Shown one piece after another: positions 32,546-43,374 of a stretch of 64,000 nt of DNA. Location of the stretch: positions 1-64,000 of the forward strand of contig CAJOMG010000001.1 of the NCBI GenBank assembly GCA_905235595.1, in the 5' to 3' direction. Below the pieces are notes generated by a model. It saw only the letters and a list, made by a program, of their open reading frames with translations. It did not search any database and was not told where the DNA came from. How positions within the stretch are numbered: position 1 is the stretch's first letter; each line of letters opens with the position of its first letter. The DNA comes from an uncultured Desulfovibrio sp. Its GTDB lineage: Bacteria > Desulfobacterota > Desulfovibrionia > Desulfovibrionales > Desulfovibrionaceae. The translations under genes were made by a program, and so were the position numbers.

Positions 32546-33472
32546 TTACTTGCCCGTAAAACGCACTACCGCCTTGAAGCCAGGCTTGAGTTCGAGGTTA
32601 GGGTTGGGCACAGTAACCTCCACCGTATAATACGATGGGGTGGATACGTTCATATCGTTGGAAACCCAAGAAATCTCATTTACTGTTCCCTTGAATTTCT
32701 TGTCATGCAGTGAGGGAATTTCCACCTCAACAGCATCACCTTCCTTGATGCCGCTAATCTCTGCTTCGTAAACAGGTACCTGAATAAGCACCGGGTCAAG
32801 TTTGCCAACACTTATGGGAGTACTTCCTCCGGACAATAGGGAACCAGGGTTGAGTGCAGAATCGAGAAAGAGTACATACCCATCAATGGGCGAGGTCAGT
32901 GTCAGCGTGTCAGGCAATGTCTCTCCTGCCTTAATGGGGATGGCAAAATGTTTGCTTAGTTCCTCAAGGCGTAGGGCAAAATTCCGTTCCTGTTTGTCTA
33001 TGGTGATACGCAGCAGTTCAATGCGTTCACGAAGAGACTTTACAACGCTTTCTTGGCGGTTGGAAGCCTGTGACGAGCCAAGACCCGAAGCAGCTAGCTG
33101 ACGGGCTTTGTTACGCTGAGCTGCGGCCTCAGCCAATTCCTGTTCAAGATTCAATACCTGTCCTCGTAGTCCTTCAGTACCGGCACCTGAAGTCACTTCA
33201 CGTTGCAGTGCACGTTCAGCCTCGTCCTGAAGATGATAGCGCAAAAGCGGTGTACCTTTGGAAACGGGGGTGCCAGGTTTAACCAATACTTCGTCAACCA
33301 CAGCGTGGAAGGGTAGGGGCACAGCACGCGTTACTGTGGTGACCACCTTGCCGGTAAGAATAGTACCGTTTTCGGCAGCAGAAAGAGGTGTTGAAAAAAG
33401 CATAACAGAGAGCGAACATGTAAGGGCTGCAAGGAGCGGACGCCGCACAATGCTTGAAAAAGATATAGACAT
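32546..33472 (-). CDS. HlyD/MFP-type periplasmic adaptor protein
   Basis: Signal-like N-terminus, lipoyl half-motifs (AVVDEVLVKPGTPVSKGTPLLRYHLQ; LTSPIDGYVLFLDSALNPGSLLSGGSTPISV), coiled-coil hairpin between them. Confidence 0.8.
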   Translation of the reverse strand: MSISFSSIVRRPLLAALTCSLSVMLFSTPLSAAENGTILTGKVVTTVTRAVPLPFHAVVDEVLVKPGTPVSKGTPLLRYHLQDEAERALQREVTSGAGTEGLRGQVLNLEQELAEAAAQRNKARQLAASGLGSSQASNRQESVVKSLRERIELLRITIDKQERNFALRLEELSKHFAIPIKAGETLPDTLTLTSPIDGYVLFLDSALNPGSLLSGGSTPISVGKLDPVLIQVPVYEAEISGIKEGDAVEVEIPSLHDKKFKGTVNEISWVSNDMNVSTPSYYTVEVTVPNPNLELKPGFKAVVRFTGK

Positions 33473-33474
33473 CA

Positions 33475-34938
33475 TTATTGCACCACCTCCTTGGCGGGCA
33501 ACCCCAGAAAGCGTTCCTGCAGCACATTTGCTACAAACATCCAATCCAGCTTCGCCAGGTTGTAATCAAGCTCGGCCATAATATGGGCTATACGGGCTTT
33601 TACCATATTTTCCTGCGCTTCAGCTAGGGCCGGCAATTCCACAAGTCCTTCTTTGAAGGAGATACTAGCCTCCTTGAAGCGCATGTCGGCTGTGTCGAAA
33701 CGTGTTTTGGCCAGTTTGAGCTGCGTTTCCGCAAGGGTAACATTTTGTTCGGCCTGTAACCATTTATTAGAGTAGTCTGTGCGCTTACGGGCTATGTCGT
33801 GAAAAGCCTGTGCTTTCTGCATACGTGCTGTCTGAACTCCACGATGGCGACGTCCCCAGTCGATGAGCGGGAAATCAAAATTCAGGTGCAAAAAGGTATC
33901 ATCTGTGCCGTGAGTAGGTTGATACTGGCCTGACGGTGGAGACTGGTTCAGTTGGATGGACATATCAGGCACATACTGGGCCCAAGCCAGCATAATATTG
34001 TAGTCTGCCAACAGTACCTGTGCACGCAACAAAAGCTCGTCTTCTGTGGCAGGCCACCGTTCTTCCCATGTGAGTTTACGCCCGTCGAAACCTTGAAGAA
34101 TGGTATCAGCGCTCTTGGTATCCACAGCAAAACGTTGCTGCGGTTCAACTCCAGCAAGGATTTTGAGCTGAGTGTGTTGCATGGTTTCCTGCATTTTGCT
34201 TTGTTCCAGCTCTAGCTCCAATTCACGCTGATGCTGCATGGCCGCGTTCAAAGCTACACCTTGACGACCTTCAATATTTTCTATCTGTTTCCAATAGGCG
34301 ATCAGCTCTTTACCTAGGGGCAGCAGAGCTTTTTGCGCCTCCACAATTTTTTGACGTGCCTGCAATTTGAGGTATGCCTGTGCTATCTCTCGAATAGCTG
34401 TGCCCACTGCCTTGCGGTGGGTCGAGATGGCGACATTCACCATGGCTTTCTGTGCCTGGTGTTCAAAATACGTTGCAACTGGGTTGGGAAAAGGCGCATA
34501 AAAACCAATATGTGCTTTGGGTTGTCCATAGTCACTAGGTGTATCGCGCGTGTTCATGTTGTAACGAGTGATGTTGTTGGAAACGGTCAGCGCTATCCGG
34601 GGCTCAGGTAGGTATTTTAGAACTGCGTTAGTTTGAGCAAGCCGTTTGATTTCAATTTCTACTGCGCTGTTGACCAGCTGAGGAGACTGTTGGATTGTCA
34701 GAAAGACACAATCTTCAAACGAAAAGTTTTTTTGTGCATTATATAAATTGGGCAATACAGCCTCAAGTTTGGACTTGTTTTCTACAGGCACGCCTGGCGC
34801 TTCTTCTAACCAGTGTTTAGCAGGCAATTCAGGTGATTTGATTCCCGCCTTGCTGGAACAGCCGACAAGAGCAACACTCAAGATAAGCGGCAATAAGCAA
34901 ATCAGATTGTACATATGTAAGGTGTGCGTGTTGGACAT
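33475..34938 (-). CDS. TolC-like outer membrane efflux lipoprotein
   Basis: Lipobox-like LILSVALVGC; repeated long coiled-coil segments (AQAYLKLQARQKIVEAQKAL; ETQLKLAKTRFDTADMRFKEASISFKEGLVELPALAEAQENMVKARIAHIMAELDYNLAKLDWM). Confidence 0.8.
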   Translation of the reverse strand: MSNTHTLHMYNLICLLPLILSVALVGCSSKAGIKSPELPAKHWLEEAPGVPVENKSKLEAVLPNLYNAQKNFSFEDCVFLTIQQSPQLVNSAVEIEIKRLAQTNAVLKYLPEPRIALTVSNNITRYNMNTRDTPSDYGQPKAHIGFYAPFPNPVATYFEHQAQKAMVNVAISTHRKAVGTAIREIAQAYLKLQARQKIVEAQKALLPLGKELIAYWKQIENIEGRQGVALNAAMQHQRELELELEQSKMQETMQHTQLKILAGVEPQQRFAVDTKSADTILQGFDGRKLTWEERWPATEDELLLRAQVLLADYNIMLAWAQYVPDMSIQLNQSPPSGQYQPTHGTDDTFLHLNFDFPLIDWGRRHRGVQTARMQKAQAFHDIARKRTDYSNKWLQAEQNVTLAETQLKLAKTRFDTADMRFKEASISFKEGLVELPALAEAQENMVKARIAHIMAELDYNLAKLDWMFVANVLQERFLGLPAKEVVQ

Positions 34939-34988
34939 GGAAAAACCTTTATAATGCTTTGGCAAGACTGCGTGGGCTGCCTAACATG

Positions 34989-37900
34989 TCATACTAAAGT
35001 TGTACGCCATTTTTCGTGATCGCGCTGGGAAAATTCAATATGGTGTACTGTCAGAAAGACATTTTGCCGACAGTCCACGGCCTGTGCATCAAAACGCAGC
35101 AAATGTCCGTCGTTCCAAGAACGGCGTAGATGTAAATGTACCGGGCCTTCCGCTCGACACATTCCAAAACGGATAAAACCTATTCCATTGAGGTTCCACA
35201 GCTTTATGAGGTTCGCTATGGCAACAGCATCGGCGAATGCGTTGGAATCCCTGTACGTCAGTGCAAGCATGACTGCTTGCAATACACCTTCTACCACACG
35301 GAGATAATGAGTATATCCATAATTGTTTCTGGGGGCAATCGCTGTTTCTGACAGACTAAGCGCGACAGTAAACATATCTTCTGACAATGGGGTAAAAGAA
35401 CGTACCAAGTGCCATGTGTGTCCAAGACCTGCAGCATCATAAAAGTGCTTGGGATCTATGGATATTGGTGTAGTTGAAACAGGTGTATGCATCCATAGGG
35501 GTGGCACCATAGCTCCTTTGGGTGCCAACCAGGTCATGCCGTCCATCACTTGTGCATAGTCTTGTGTGTGTCGACCATTTGGAGTTAATTGCCGTACTGA
35601 TAGTCGACCTCTGCACATGCGCGTCATTGTGTCATCTTGCGTGAGCCATTGCTCCGCTTCCACGGCAAGGCGACATTCACGTGTAATACCAGGTGGTAAT
35701 GATGGCATGTGGTGAAAGCGTATATCGCAGAAACCTGTTGGCTGAAGCCAAGGTAACACCGAGCGTGCCCCCTCCAGAAGCACCGTAAGGGCATAACTCG
35801 TAGGGAGCCATGGATCTGTACGGCCTAAGTATTCCCCTTTGCAGCCACCGTGATCGTTCAAAGTAGGGTCGGCGAAACGTGAAAAATGACAACAGATTTG
35901 CGTCAGTGAAGCTGTCACATTATAGGGAGGAGTGGGATCCATAAACATAAGAGGAAAGCATGACGAGGGTGGATTATGTTGATATTGTGGTTTCGGAACA
36001 GGTGCAAATACATTCCCTGATAATTCGCCGGGGTGTGCCCAGACAACTCGAGCTGTCGTGCCGTACATGAGTTCTTGAGCTAGCATATCTCCCCATTCTT
36101 CCAGACCGCATGGTTCCCCGCCATGTAACAGTCGGATGGAACGTATATCCAGACTTGAAGGAATCTTCGTTTCTAATGTCTTTGCTAGTGGACCATCAAT
36201 AACGCAATTATCGCCAGTGGGCGGTAATACTGTACAAGCACAGATAAATTGCAAGCCATATGTAACGCCCTCTTGAACTAGTGTTTGCAATAAGAATGCA
36301 GAGGCTTTTTCTTGTGACGACGTAGCATCTTCTGTCCCAACTAAAGGCACCGCAAACAGGATACCATCTAGACGGCCAAAGATTTGTGAAAGTGAGTTTA
36401 TGAACGCAGAAGCGGTCGTTAATGCGTCGTGTGGCGTCAACGGCATATCAAGTGGGATAAGTCGTGCGCCTAGTTCTGCCAAGGGCTGGCATGCATCCAG
36501 CAAGGCTGCTGGTATGCCAATCGTGCATCCCAGCGGGGCCAGACCGCGCAATAGCTGCCGCAGAAGGTGTGCGTCAGGTCCCCATACTGCTAATACGCTT
36601 TCCTTGTGCAAGGGCAAACCTTGTCCATATGGATTATGAGAAAGAGGAACAAGTACTATAGGTTTTTCATTATTCAAGGGTATCTTTGCGAGGGGCGCAT
36701 AGCGAACCAAAGGGTGTGTAACCCTTTTTTCTGTCTGGTCTGGTAATGGTTTGTTGTGCATTGCGGAAGAGGCAACGGCAATATCGCCGGACAATACACG
36801 GGCAAAATCCCCAATGGTGGAAACCTGTAATAGCTGGTCGAAATTTATAGAGCAACCCAACGCTTTCTCCACATCTTGCACAATAAGCGGGAAACGGCTT
36901 GAACGCAGCGCGAGGTCATAACGGAGATCCATTTCTGGCCGTAGTTCATCAATGGGACGTTCACAGGCTCTGGCTATAGCAGTTGTCACTATGGCAAGAC
37001 AATGCGCTGTTGATGGGCGCGAGGAAACTGTTTTTGTATTATCAGAGGCATCAACGGGAGGGGCAACAGATGTTTTGGGTGGCGAAGAGACTTTGAGATT
37101 CGGTATTTCTGCTCCGTCAGGAGGCAGGGGGCTGTGATGAGGGGCAGGGGGCTGGAGATCAAGACCATGTGTGGTTACAAATATTCTACGAGACGCGGCT
37201 GGGCTGTGCAGATAGCCTTTGGAGTACAGACGGGCGCAGGTGCTGCGCAGACTCTCGATTTCATGTCCTTTGCGTCCCGCAGAGAAACAGCAGGCATCCG
37301 ATTGGTTGTCTGCTACAAGGCTGCAGAGTGTTTCTTGTGGCCCGATTTCGAGGAATACACGAATGCCGTCACGTTTCCACATGGCTTGCACGCATTCTGT
37401 CCAGCGGACAGCATTTTCATCAAGATCAGCAATATAACGGCAAATATTCGGTTTATCTTCTGGGTAGAAACCTGTGGTAATGCAGCTTAACATGGGGAAT
37501 TTAGGTGCATGCATGGCCAAGGCATTCAGACGGCGTAGGGAGAGATCGCGCAGTACGCGCATGCTAGGGTGATGGAAGGCCAGGCTTACATTCAGCACAA
37601 TGGCCGGGATGTGACGTTTGCGCAAATGCCTGCGAGCTTCTAGGAGCATTTCGCGTGGGCCGCTGAGAATGAACTGCTGCGGCGTGTTATAGTTGGAGAC
37701 ATAAAGTGAGGGCCAATTCTTGCGCGTTTCACTAATAATCTTGGCGCTACCATGTACGGCCATCATACCGGTTTCGCGGGTTGCAGTGGCTTCCAGCTCA
37801 GCCATGTGAACGGCACGTGTATCCAAAATATACCAAGCAACCTCAGGTGCATATACTCCCGCAAAACACAAACCAATCAGTTCGCCAAGACTATGACCGC

Positions 37901-38384
37901 AAATCAGGGTCGGTGTGAGTCCCAAGGATCTCAGCAAGCTCCATTGGGCGAATTCCAGCATAAAAAGGTAGGGACATTGCCAGCGGGTATGGTTTATTTT
38001 TTCTATATCCCTTTCATCCATGAGACCGAGTATATCCCAGTTTGCTACTGAGGCAATGTGGTCCATAGCTGCCCTTGCAACGGGAAAATTATCGTACAGT
38101 TCGCGACCCATGCCTGGCCATACAGAACCAAGACCGCAGCACATGACTGCCAACGGATCGCATGGTGTGCCTGCAGGGGCGAGCCAAATGCCTCGCGTCT
38201 CCAATTGTGCTATGTTCTCTTTTTCAGGATTTGGAGGCAGTGACAGTAACTCCTCTCGCCACGTGGGCGTAATGCTTCCCACATGCCATAGTTGATCTGC
38301 TTGATGTACATTGGCATAGCGAACACCATCGAGCACATATTCTTCCGTATCATTGCCGGGAGCGATGTCAGGGATTTGGCGCAT
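34989..38384 (-). CDS. PKS-like multidomain protein: acyltransferase, ACP-like, degenerate KR-like, DH-like; no ketosynthase
   Basis: AT: CCGLGSVWPGMGRELYDNFP...LICGHSLGELIGLCFAGVYA...FLEIGPQETLCSLV. ACP-like: RPEMDLRYDLALRSSRFPLIVQDVEKALGCSI. C-terminal double-hotdog-like: FADPTLNDHGGCKGEYLGRTDPWLPTSYALTVLLEGARSVLPWL. ORF open to 38420; start uncertain. Confidence 0.75.
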   Translation of the reverse strand: MRQIPDIAPGNDTEEYVLDGVRYANVHQADQLWHVGSITPTWREELLSLPPNPEKENIAQLETRGIWLAPAGTPCDPLAVMCCGLGSVWPGMGRELYDNFPVARAAMDHIASVANWDILGLMDERDIEKINHTRWQCPYLFMLEFAQWSLLRSLGLTPTLICGHSLGELIGLCFAGVYAPEVAWYILDTRAVHMAELEATATRETGMMAVHGSAKIISETRKNWPSLYVSNYNTPQQFILSGPREMLLEARRHLRKRHIPAIVLNVSLAFHHPSMRVLRDLSLRRLNALAMHAPKFPMLSCITTGFYPEDKPNICRYIADLDENAVRWTECVQAMWKRDGIRVFLEIGPQETLCSLVADNQSDACCFSAGRKGHEIESLRSTCARLYSKGYLHSPAASRRIFVTTHGLDLQPPAPHHSPLPPDGAEIPNLKVSSPPKTSVAPPVDASDNTKTVSSRPSTAHCLAIVTTAIARACERPIDELRPEMDLRYDLALRSSRFPLIVQDVEKALGCSINFDQLLQVSTIGDFARVLSGDIAVASSAMHNKPLPDQTEKRVTHPLVRYAPLAKIPLNNEKPIVLVPLSHNPYGQGLPLHKESVLAVWGPDAHLLRQLLRGLAPLGCTIGIPAALLDACQPLAELGARLIPLDMPLTPHDALTTASAFINSLSQIFGRLDGILFAVPLVGTEDATSSQEKASAFLLQTLVQEGVTYGLQFICACTVLPPTGDNCVIDGPLAKTLETKIPSSLDIRSIRLLHGGEPCGLEEWGDMLAQELMYGTTARVVWAHPGELSGNVFAPVPKPQYQHNPPSSCFPLMFMDPTPPYNVTASLTQICCHFSRFADPTLNDHGGCKGEYLGRTDPWLPTSYALTVLLEGARSVLPWLQPTGFCDIRFHHMPSLPPGITRECRLAVEAEQWLTQDDTMTRMCRGRLSVRQLTPNGRHTQDYAQVMDGMTWLAPKGAMVPPLWMHTPVSTTPISIDPKHFYDAAGLGHTWHLVRSFTPLSEDMFTVALSLSETAIAPRNNYGYTHYLRVVEGVLQAVMLALTYRDSNAFADAVAIANLIKLWNLNGIGFIRFGMCRAEGPVHLHLRRSWNDGHLLRFDAQAVDCRQNVFLTVHHIEFSQRDHEKWRTTLV

Positions 38385-38420
38385 TTTTTGACCTGTGATG
38401 TGGGAATGAAAAGCAAACAA

Positions 38421-38756
38421 TAATAACAGAATGTATTTTTATATTATAAATGATATCATATTATTTGTCTAGTAATATTATTCAAAACTGCAGTAGTTTA
38501 TACGGTAGTTGTATCACAGTATGTTTGAATATTGTAATTGATATTATGGAATATATATTATAAATATAATGTAATTTTTATAAGTAAAAAATTATTTATA
38601 TATTTATGAATACTAATTATAATAATCAATTTTTGTTTATATTATTATTGCAGTTTCTAAAATTTAAATTAAATAGCTAATTATTATATTATATATAATG
38701 TTATACATTAATATATTGAATTATAAATTGCAGAATATGATATGCAAGAATAAAAA
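38421..38756. other. Extremely AT-rich intergenic segment upstream of PKS-like gene
   Basis: 19 G/C counted in 180 nt at 38521-38700; no convincing ORF; located between two same-strand genes. Confidence 0.9.
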
Positions 38757-40088
38757 TCAAATAACTTCTGTATCTGTCAGGGCATTGTCCTGGGAGAGGT
38801 AGATGACTTCCTCAATAATGGAAAGCAACTCTGATAAGATACCTCTTCCGTACATGGGATGTCCAAATAAGGATTCGCGTTGATGATCCAACCAGCGTTT
38901 CTCAACAATATCGGGTTGTGAGGGGCTAAGTGTATCCGCTAAACGGCAGGCTAGAAAATATTCTTCAGCACCTGACATAAAAATGTGTTCCAGTGTGGCA
39001 AATCGTGAGGACATCTCGCTCCAGTAGATTCGCGCTGCGGGTGTTGGTTTCAGCTCCAGCGCAGAACACAGTGCAGCATGCAAATGGTTACAGCTCGCGC
39101 CGGGCAGGCTTGTTCGCCAGCCCCACAGCCAGTGGGTACGTGCAAAGAAAAGGTGGTGTTCCACGGCGAGGTCAAGGAGAGCACGCATATGCCGAAGGGC
39201 ATCCATCAGTAGAGTGCGTTCGTGGTCATCGGGCCATGATATACGGGGGTGTCGCAGTTGCCACAGGGGTACTTGGTCGCTTTTAGGGGCGAGTTGTGTC
39301 ATATTGGCGATTATTTGAGCCAGCCAAGTGTTGGCCATTGGACTGTGCGGAGTTTCTAGATGTGAATAACTCAAGACATAACGGCCCGAACCATATGTTC
39401 CAGTGATCACAAGAGGGTGTCCTTCCAGGAAATCCGCTGAAAGGTTGACGCCATACAGGGATCGCCAATGTTCAATAGTCCCGCTGGGCAGTCGTTGCAA
39501 GGGCAAATCGGCAATCCAAAAATCTTTGTCTGGTCTGTGGCAAATCCCAAGCACCTGTACATTTGGGCATTTTTGTTGGGCAAATTGTCCCGGCCACCAT
39601 ACGGGTAGAGAGAGTAGTCCATCTGCAGGTACGTGAGATTTTGGAGAGAATGTGTGACCGAGCGTAACATGTGACTGTACATGCCCAGATATTAGATGAT
39701 TCAGGCGTTGGGGGTAGTTTGCTCGCGTCCAGGGGCAAATGTTCAGACCTTCATCCGGTTGAGGCTGTGTCAGGGCGAGACCGGCACCGCCACAGAAGCC
39801 GAGATAGTTCCCACCAGCTGCGAGCCAGTAGCGAATGGCTTCGCGGCCAGCAGGACCAAGAGAGTATGCCTTGAGGCGGGCATTGCCACCAGGTACCAGC
39901 AGCATACCTGTATGTGTACTGCTCGAGCGTGTGTGTTGCGGCTTGCGTAAAAGCGTACCTTCGGCTATTTCATTTCCCTTAACTAGACGGCAAGGCAGCC
40001 CCAGTGCGCGTACGGCGCGCCAAGCCATGAGTCCCCAGATATGGGACTCATCCCAAAGAATAAAAATTGGCTGCTTGGCGAATATCAT
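38757..40088 (-). CDS. BPL_N-like (biotin-protein ligase N-terminal/GATase-like) domain protein
   Basis: IFILWDESHIWGLMAWRAVRALGLPCRLVKGNEIAEG...MLLVPGGNARLKAYSLGPAGREAIRYWLAAGGNYLGFCGGAGLAL. Confidence 0.65.
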   Translation of the reverse strand: MIFAKQPIFILWDESHIWGLMAWRAVRALGLPCRLVKGNEIAEGTLLRKPQHTRSSSTHTGMLLVPGGNARLKAYSLGPAGREAIRYWLAAGGNYLGFCGGAGLALTQPQPDEGLNICPWTRANYPQRLNHLISGHVQSHVTLGHTFSPKSHVPADGLLSLPVWWPGQFAQQKCPNVQVLGICHRPDKDFWIADLPLQRLPSGTIEHWRSLYGVNLSADFLEGHPLVITGTYGSGRYVLSYSHLETPHSPMANTWLAQIIANMTQLAPKSDQVPLWQLRHPRISWPDDHERTLLMDALRHMRALLDLAVEHHLFFARTHWLWGWRTSLPGASCNHLHAALCSALELKPTPAARIYWSEMSSRFATLEHIFMSGAEEYFLACRLADTLSPSQPDIVEKRWLDHQRESLFGHPMYGRGILSELLSIIEEVIYLSQDNALTDTEVI

Positions 40089-40123
40089 GCCATACTATCG
40101 CCGTCTTTTATGGAGAAAGCAAG

Positions 40124-42790
40124 ATGGCCGATACCCTACCCAAGGGCTATGAACCCCAGAATGTAGAAGCCCGGTGGCGTAATCACTGGAAGGAAAACAG
40201 AACTTTTTCGCCTGACCCGGACGACGATGGTGAAGCGTACTCCATTGTCATTCCGCCACCGAATGTTACAGGCGCGCTGCACATTGGTCACGCGCTTAAC
40301 CTGACCCTTATTGATGTACTATGTCGTCACGCTAGGCAAAAAGGCAAGAATGTGCTCTGGATACCTGGTACGGACCATGCGGGTATTGCCACGCAAAATG
40401 TAGTGGAGCGTGCTCTTGCCAAGGAAGGTAAAACTCGCCGTGACCTTGGCCGTGAGAAATTCATAGAGCGGGTTTGGGCTTGGCGCGAGGATTATGGGCA
40501 CCGTATTCTCGACCAGATAACCGCCCTAGGGGCTTCTGTGGATTGGACGCGTCTGCGATTCACCATGGATGAGGGACTTTCTGCTGCAGTACGTAAGGTT
40601 TTTGTACGCCTCTACAAAGAAGGTCTTATCTATAAGGGAAACTATATCATCAATTGGTGCTCACGCTGCCATACAGCACTAGCCGATGACGAAGTGGATC
40701 ATGAGCAACATCGGGGCAATCTGTGGAAAGTTCGTTATGCATTGACCGATGGTTCAGGTTACATCACTGTGGCTACTACTAGGCCTGAAACCATTCCTGG
40801 TGATACTGCCGTCTGCGTACATCCTGAAGACGAACATTATGCCAATCTTGTGGGAAAGACTGTTGTTGTGCCTATCTTGGGGCGTGAAATTCCTATCATT
40901 GCAGATAGTTATGTAGATCGTGAATTTGGTACCGGAGCCTTGAAGGTTACTCCTTGCCATGACCATAATGACTGGTCGCTTGGCCAGAAGCATAATTTGG
41001 CCTTCATTCAGGTCATTGATGAAAACGGCATCATGAAGCCGGAGTCTGGGCCATACGCTGGCCTTTCCAAAGAGGATTGCCGGAAAAAGATTGTTGCTGA
41101 TATGGAAGCAGTTGGCCTTTTGGAAGGTGTTGATGAGCTGGATCATGCAGTCGGGCATTGCTACCGTTGTCATACAGTGGTTGAGCCGCATGTTTCCACT
41201 CAATGGTTTGTTGCTTCTACCAAACTGGCTCCTGCTGCGCGCGATGCTGTGCCCTCTCTTACACAGATTTTTCCTGAAACTTGGCTCAAGACGTATTATC
41301 ACTGGTTGGACAATATCCGTGACTGGTGTATCAGCCGTCAGATCTGGTGGGGACATCGTATTCCAGCTTGGACCTGCCAAGATTGTGGCGAGCTTGTGGT
41401 CGCCGAGGAAACTCCTGTCTCTTGTCCCAAGTGCGGCGGCCACATTCTTAAACAGGAAGAGGACGTTCTGGACACATGGTTCTCTTCAGCCCTTTGGCCA
41501 TTTTCTACCATGGGCTGGCCCGATGACACTAAGGACCTTCATCGTTGGTTCCCCACAAGCGTGCTGGTGACGGGGTTTGATATACTCTTTTTTTGGGTGG
41601 CCCGCATGATGATGATGGGACTGCACTTCATGGGTAAGCCACCTTTTGCCCATGTGTATCTACATGCCCTAGTACGTGATGCTACGGGCCGCAAGATGTC
41701 TAAATCGACGGGCAATGTCATTAATCCCCTTGAAATGATCTCCAAATATGGCTGTGATGCTCTGCGATTCACGCTTACGGCTTTTGCCGCCATGGGGCGT
41801 GATATCCGGCTTTCTGAAGAACGCATTGAAGGCTATCGCCATTTTATAAATAAACTCTGGAATGCGGCTCGCTTTGCCCTTATGAACCTGCCGGAGCAGG
41901 CACCTTCCCCTGTGGCACCAGCAGCAGTACTTGGACTGCACCATCAATGGCTGTTACATCGGCTTGAGGTTGTCAAGCACGAAATGGACAACGCATTGGA
42001 AGAATACCGTTTCAATGACGCGGCTCAACTGGGCTATAAATTTTTATGGAATGAGTTTTGCGATTGGTATCTGGAACTCATCAAGCCAGATATGCAAAGC
42101 GATGATGTTGCACGCAAGTCTACTGCACAGTATGTGCTGTGGCTTGGCCTGCGCGAACTGCTCATACTGCTGCATCCAATTGTGCCATTTGTTACTGCAG
42201 AAATTTGGACAGCTTTGCCCGTCCCATCTGGGACAGACGTGACGGATCTTGCAAAGGAACATTATCCTTCTTTCCGTCCCGAGTGTGAGCGTCCTGGCGA
42301 GGCCTCAAAGATGGAGTTTATCCAAGGTGTTATTGTGGCTGTACGTACAATAAAGGCTGAGTTAGGCATCAGCCCGGCCCACAAAGCTACTTTGCTTCTC
42401 CATCCAGTTGATGTCACACAGGCTGAGCTTCTGGAACAGAATCGTCCTTGTCTTGTAACTCTTGCTCGGCTTGAAACACTGACCATTGGTATGGAAGTGC
42501 AAACCCCAAAGGCCTCTGCTTCGGCAGTGGTCGAAGGATGCCAAGTCATTGTACCTCTCAAAGGTACGGTGGATCTCAAGGAAGAGCTGTCTCGGCTGGA
42601 CAAGGAACTGGCCAAGCTTGAAAAGGATTTAGTGAGTACCAATAAGAAACTGCACAATGAGGGTTTTATAAGCCGTGCGCCAGCAGATGTAGTGCAGCGT
42701 GAGCGTGAGCGAGCCGAAAAACTGCTGGATACAAAGACTAAAATGTATGCCTTGCGCGTACGTTTTGCTGAGGCGCTGGAAGAAGAATAG
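40124..42790 (+). CDS. valS: Valyl-tRNA synthetase
   Basis: [72 protein letters not shown]-terminal coiled coil. Confidence 0.97.
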   Translation: MADTLPKGYEPQNVEARWRNHWKENRTFSPDPDDDGEAYSIVIPPPNVTGALHIGHALNLTLIDVLCRHARQKGKNVLWIPGTDHAGIATQNVVERALAKEGKTRRDLGREKFIERVWAWREDYGHRILDQITALGASVDWTRLRFTMDEGLSAAVRKVFVRLYKEGLIYKGNYIINWCSRCHTALADDEVDHEQHRGNLWKVRYALTDGSGYITVATTRPETIPGDTAVCVHPEDEHYANLVGKTVVVPILGREIPIIADSYVDREFGTGALKVTPCHDHNDWSLGQKHNLAFIQVIDENGIMKPESGPYAGLSKEDCRKKIVADMEAVGLLEGVDELDHAVGHCYRCHTVVEPHVSTQWFVASTKLAPAARDAVPSLTQIFPETWLKTYYHWLDNIRDWCISRQIWWGHRIPAWTCQDCGELVVAEETPVSCPKCGGHILKQEEDVLDTWFSSALWPFSTMGWPDDTKDLHRWFPTSVLVTGFDILFFWVARMMMMGLHFMGKPPFAHVYLHALVRDATGRKMSKSTGNVINPLEMISKYGCDALRFTLTAFAAMGRDIRLSEERIEGYRHFINKLWNAARFALMNLPEQAPSPVAPAAVLGLHHQWLLHRLEVVKHEMDNALEEYRFNDAAQLGYKFLWNEFCDWYLELIKPDMQSDDVARKSTAQYVLWLGLRELLILLHPIVPFVTAEIWTALPVPSGTDVTDLAKEHYPSFRPECERPGEASKMEFIQGVIVAVRTIKAELGISPAHKATLLLHPVDVTQAELLEQNRPCLVTLARLETLTIGMEVQTPKASASAVVEGCQVIVPLKGTVDLKEELSRLDKELAKLEKDLVSTNKKLHNEGFISRAPADVVQRERERAEKLLDTKTKMYALRVRFAEALEEE

Positions 42791-42810
42791 CAAGTATTCT
42801 ATGTCCTCTA

Positions 42811-42839
42811 TTGACAGAGGGGCTAGGACAGGCTATGCA
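42811..42839 (+). promoter_or_regulatory. Candidate sigma70-type promoter for rpsL-rpsG-fusA
   Basis: TTGACA at 42811-42816, 17-nt spacer, TATGCA at 42834-42839, upstream of rpsL ATG at 42904. Confidence 0.45.
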
Positions 42840-42903
42840 TTACAGCTCAAAAGTTTGCCATGAAGGTACCCATGTGCAAACTAATTCTATGGAGGATGTA
42901 TTC

Positions 42904-43275
42904 ATGCCCACGATTAATCAGCTTATCCGCATTGAGCGGAAGGCCGTGGTGAAGCGCAAAAAAACCCCAGCTCTGCAGGCTTGCCCGCAGCGTCGGGGCG
43001 TCTGTACACGCGTATATACCACAACCCCCAAAAAGCCGAATTCTGCTTTGCGTAAGGTCGCTCGTGTGCGCTTGACCAATGGCATTGAAGTTACGGCCTA
43101 CATCCCTGGCGAAGGCCATAATCTGCAGGAGCACTCTGTGGTGATTATCCGTGGAGGTCGCGTGAAAGACCTGCCCGGTGTTCGTTATCACATTGTCCGT
43201 GGCACACTCGATACTTCTGGTGTGACAGATCGTCGTAAAAGCCGTTCCAAATACGGTGCAAAACGTCCCAAATAA
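42904..43275 (+). CDS. rpsL: 30S ribosomal protein S12
   Basis: [100 protein letters not shown]. Confidence 0.99.
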   Translation: MPTINQLIRIERKAVVKRKKTPALQACPQRRGVCTRVYTTTPKKPNSALRKVARVRLTNGIEVTAYIPGEGHNLQEHSVVIIRGGRVKDLPGVRYHIVRGTLDTSGVTDRRKSRSKYGAKRPK

Positions 43276-43374
43276 CTTTTTTATCATTGGCGTGCGCCAT
43301 GTATCATCCGGCTGCATTAGTGCGCTGATGATGCGGGGTTGGTGACGCCATTTCCTTATGTAAGGAGTAACCCC

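Noticed and set aside
42811-42903. N-terminal extension of rpsL from the ORF track
   Set aside because: S12 begins MPTINQLIR at 42904; the upstream part overlaps a promoter-like sequence.
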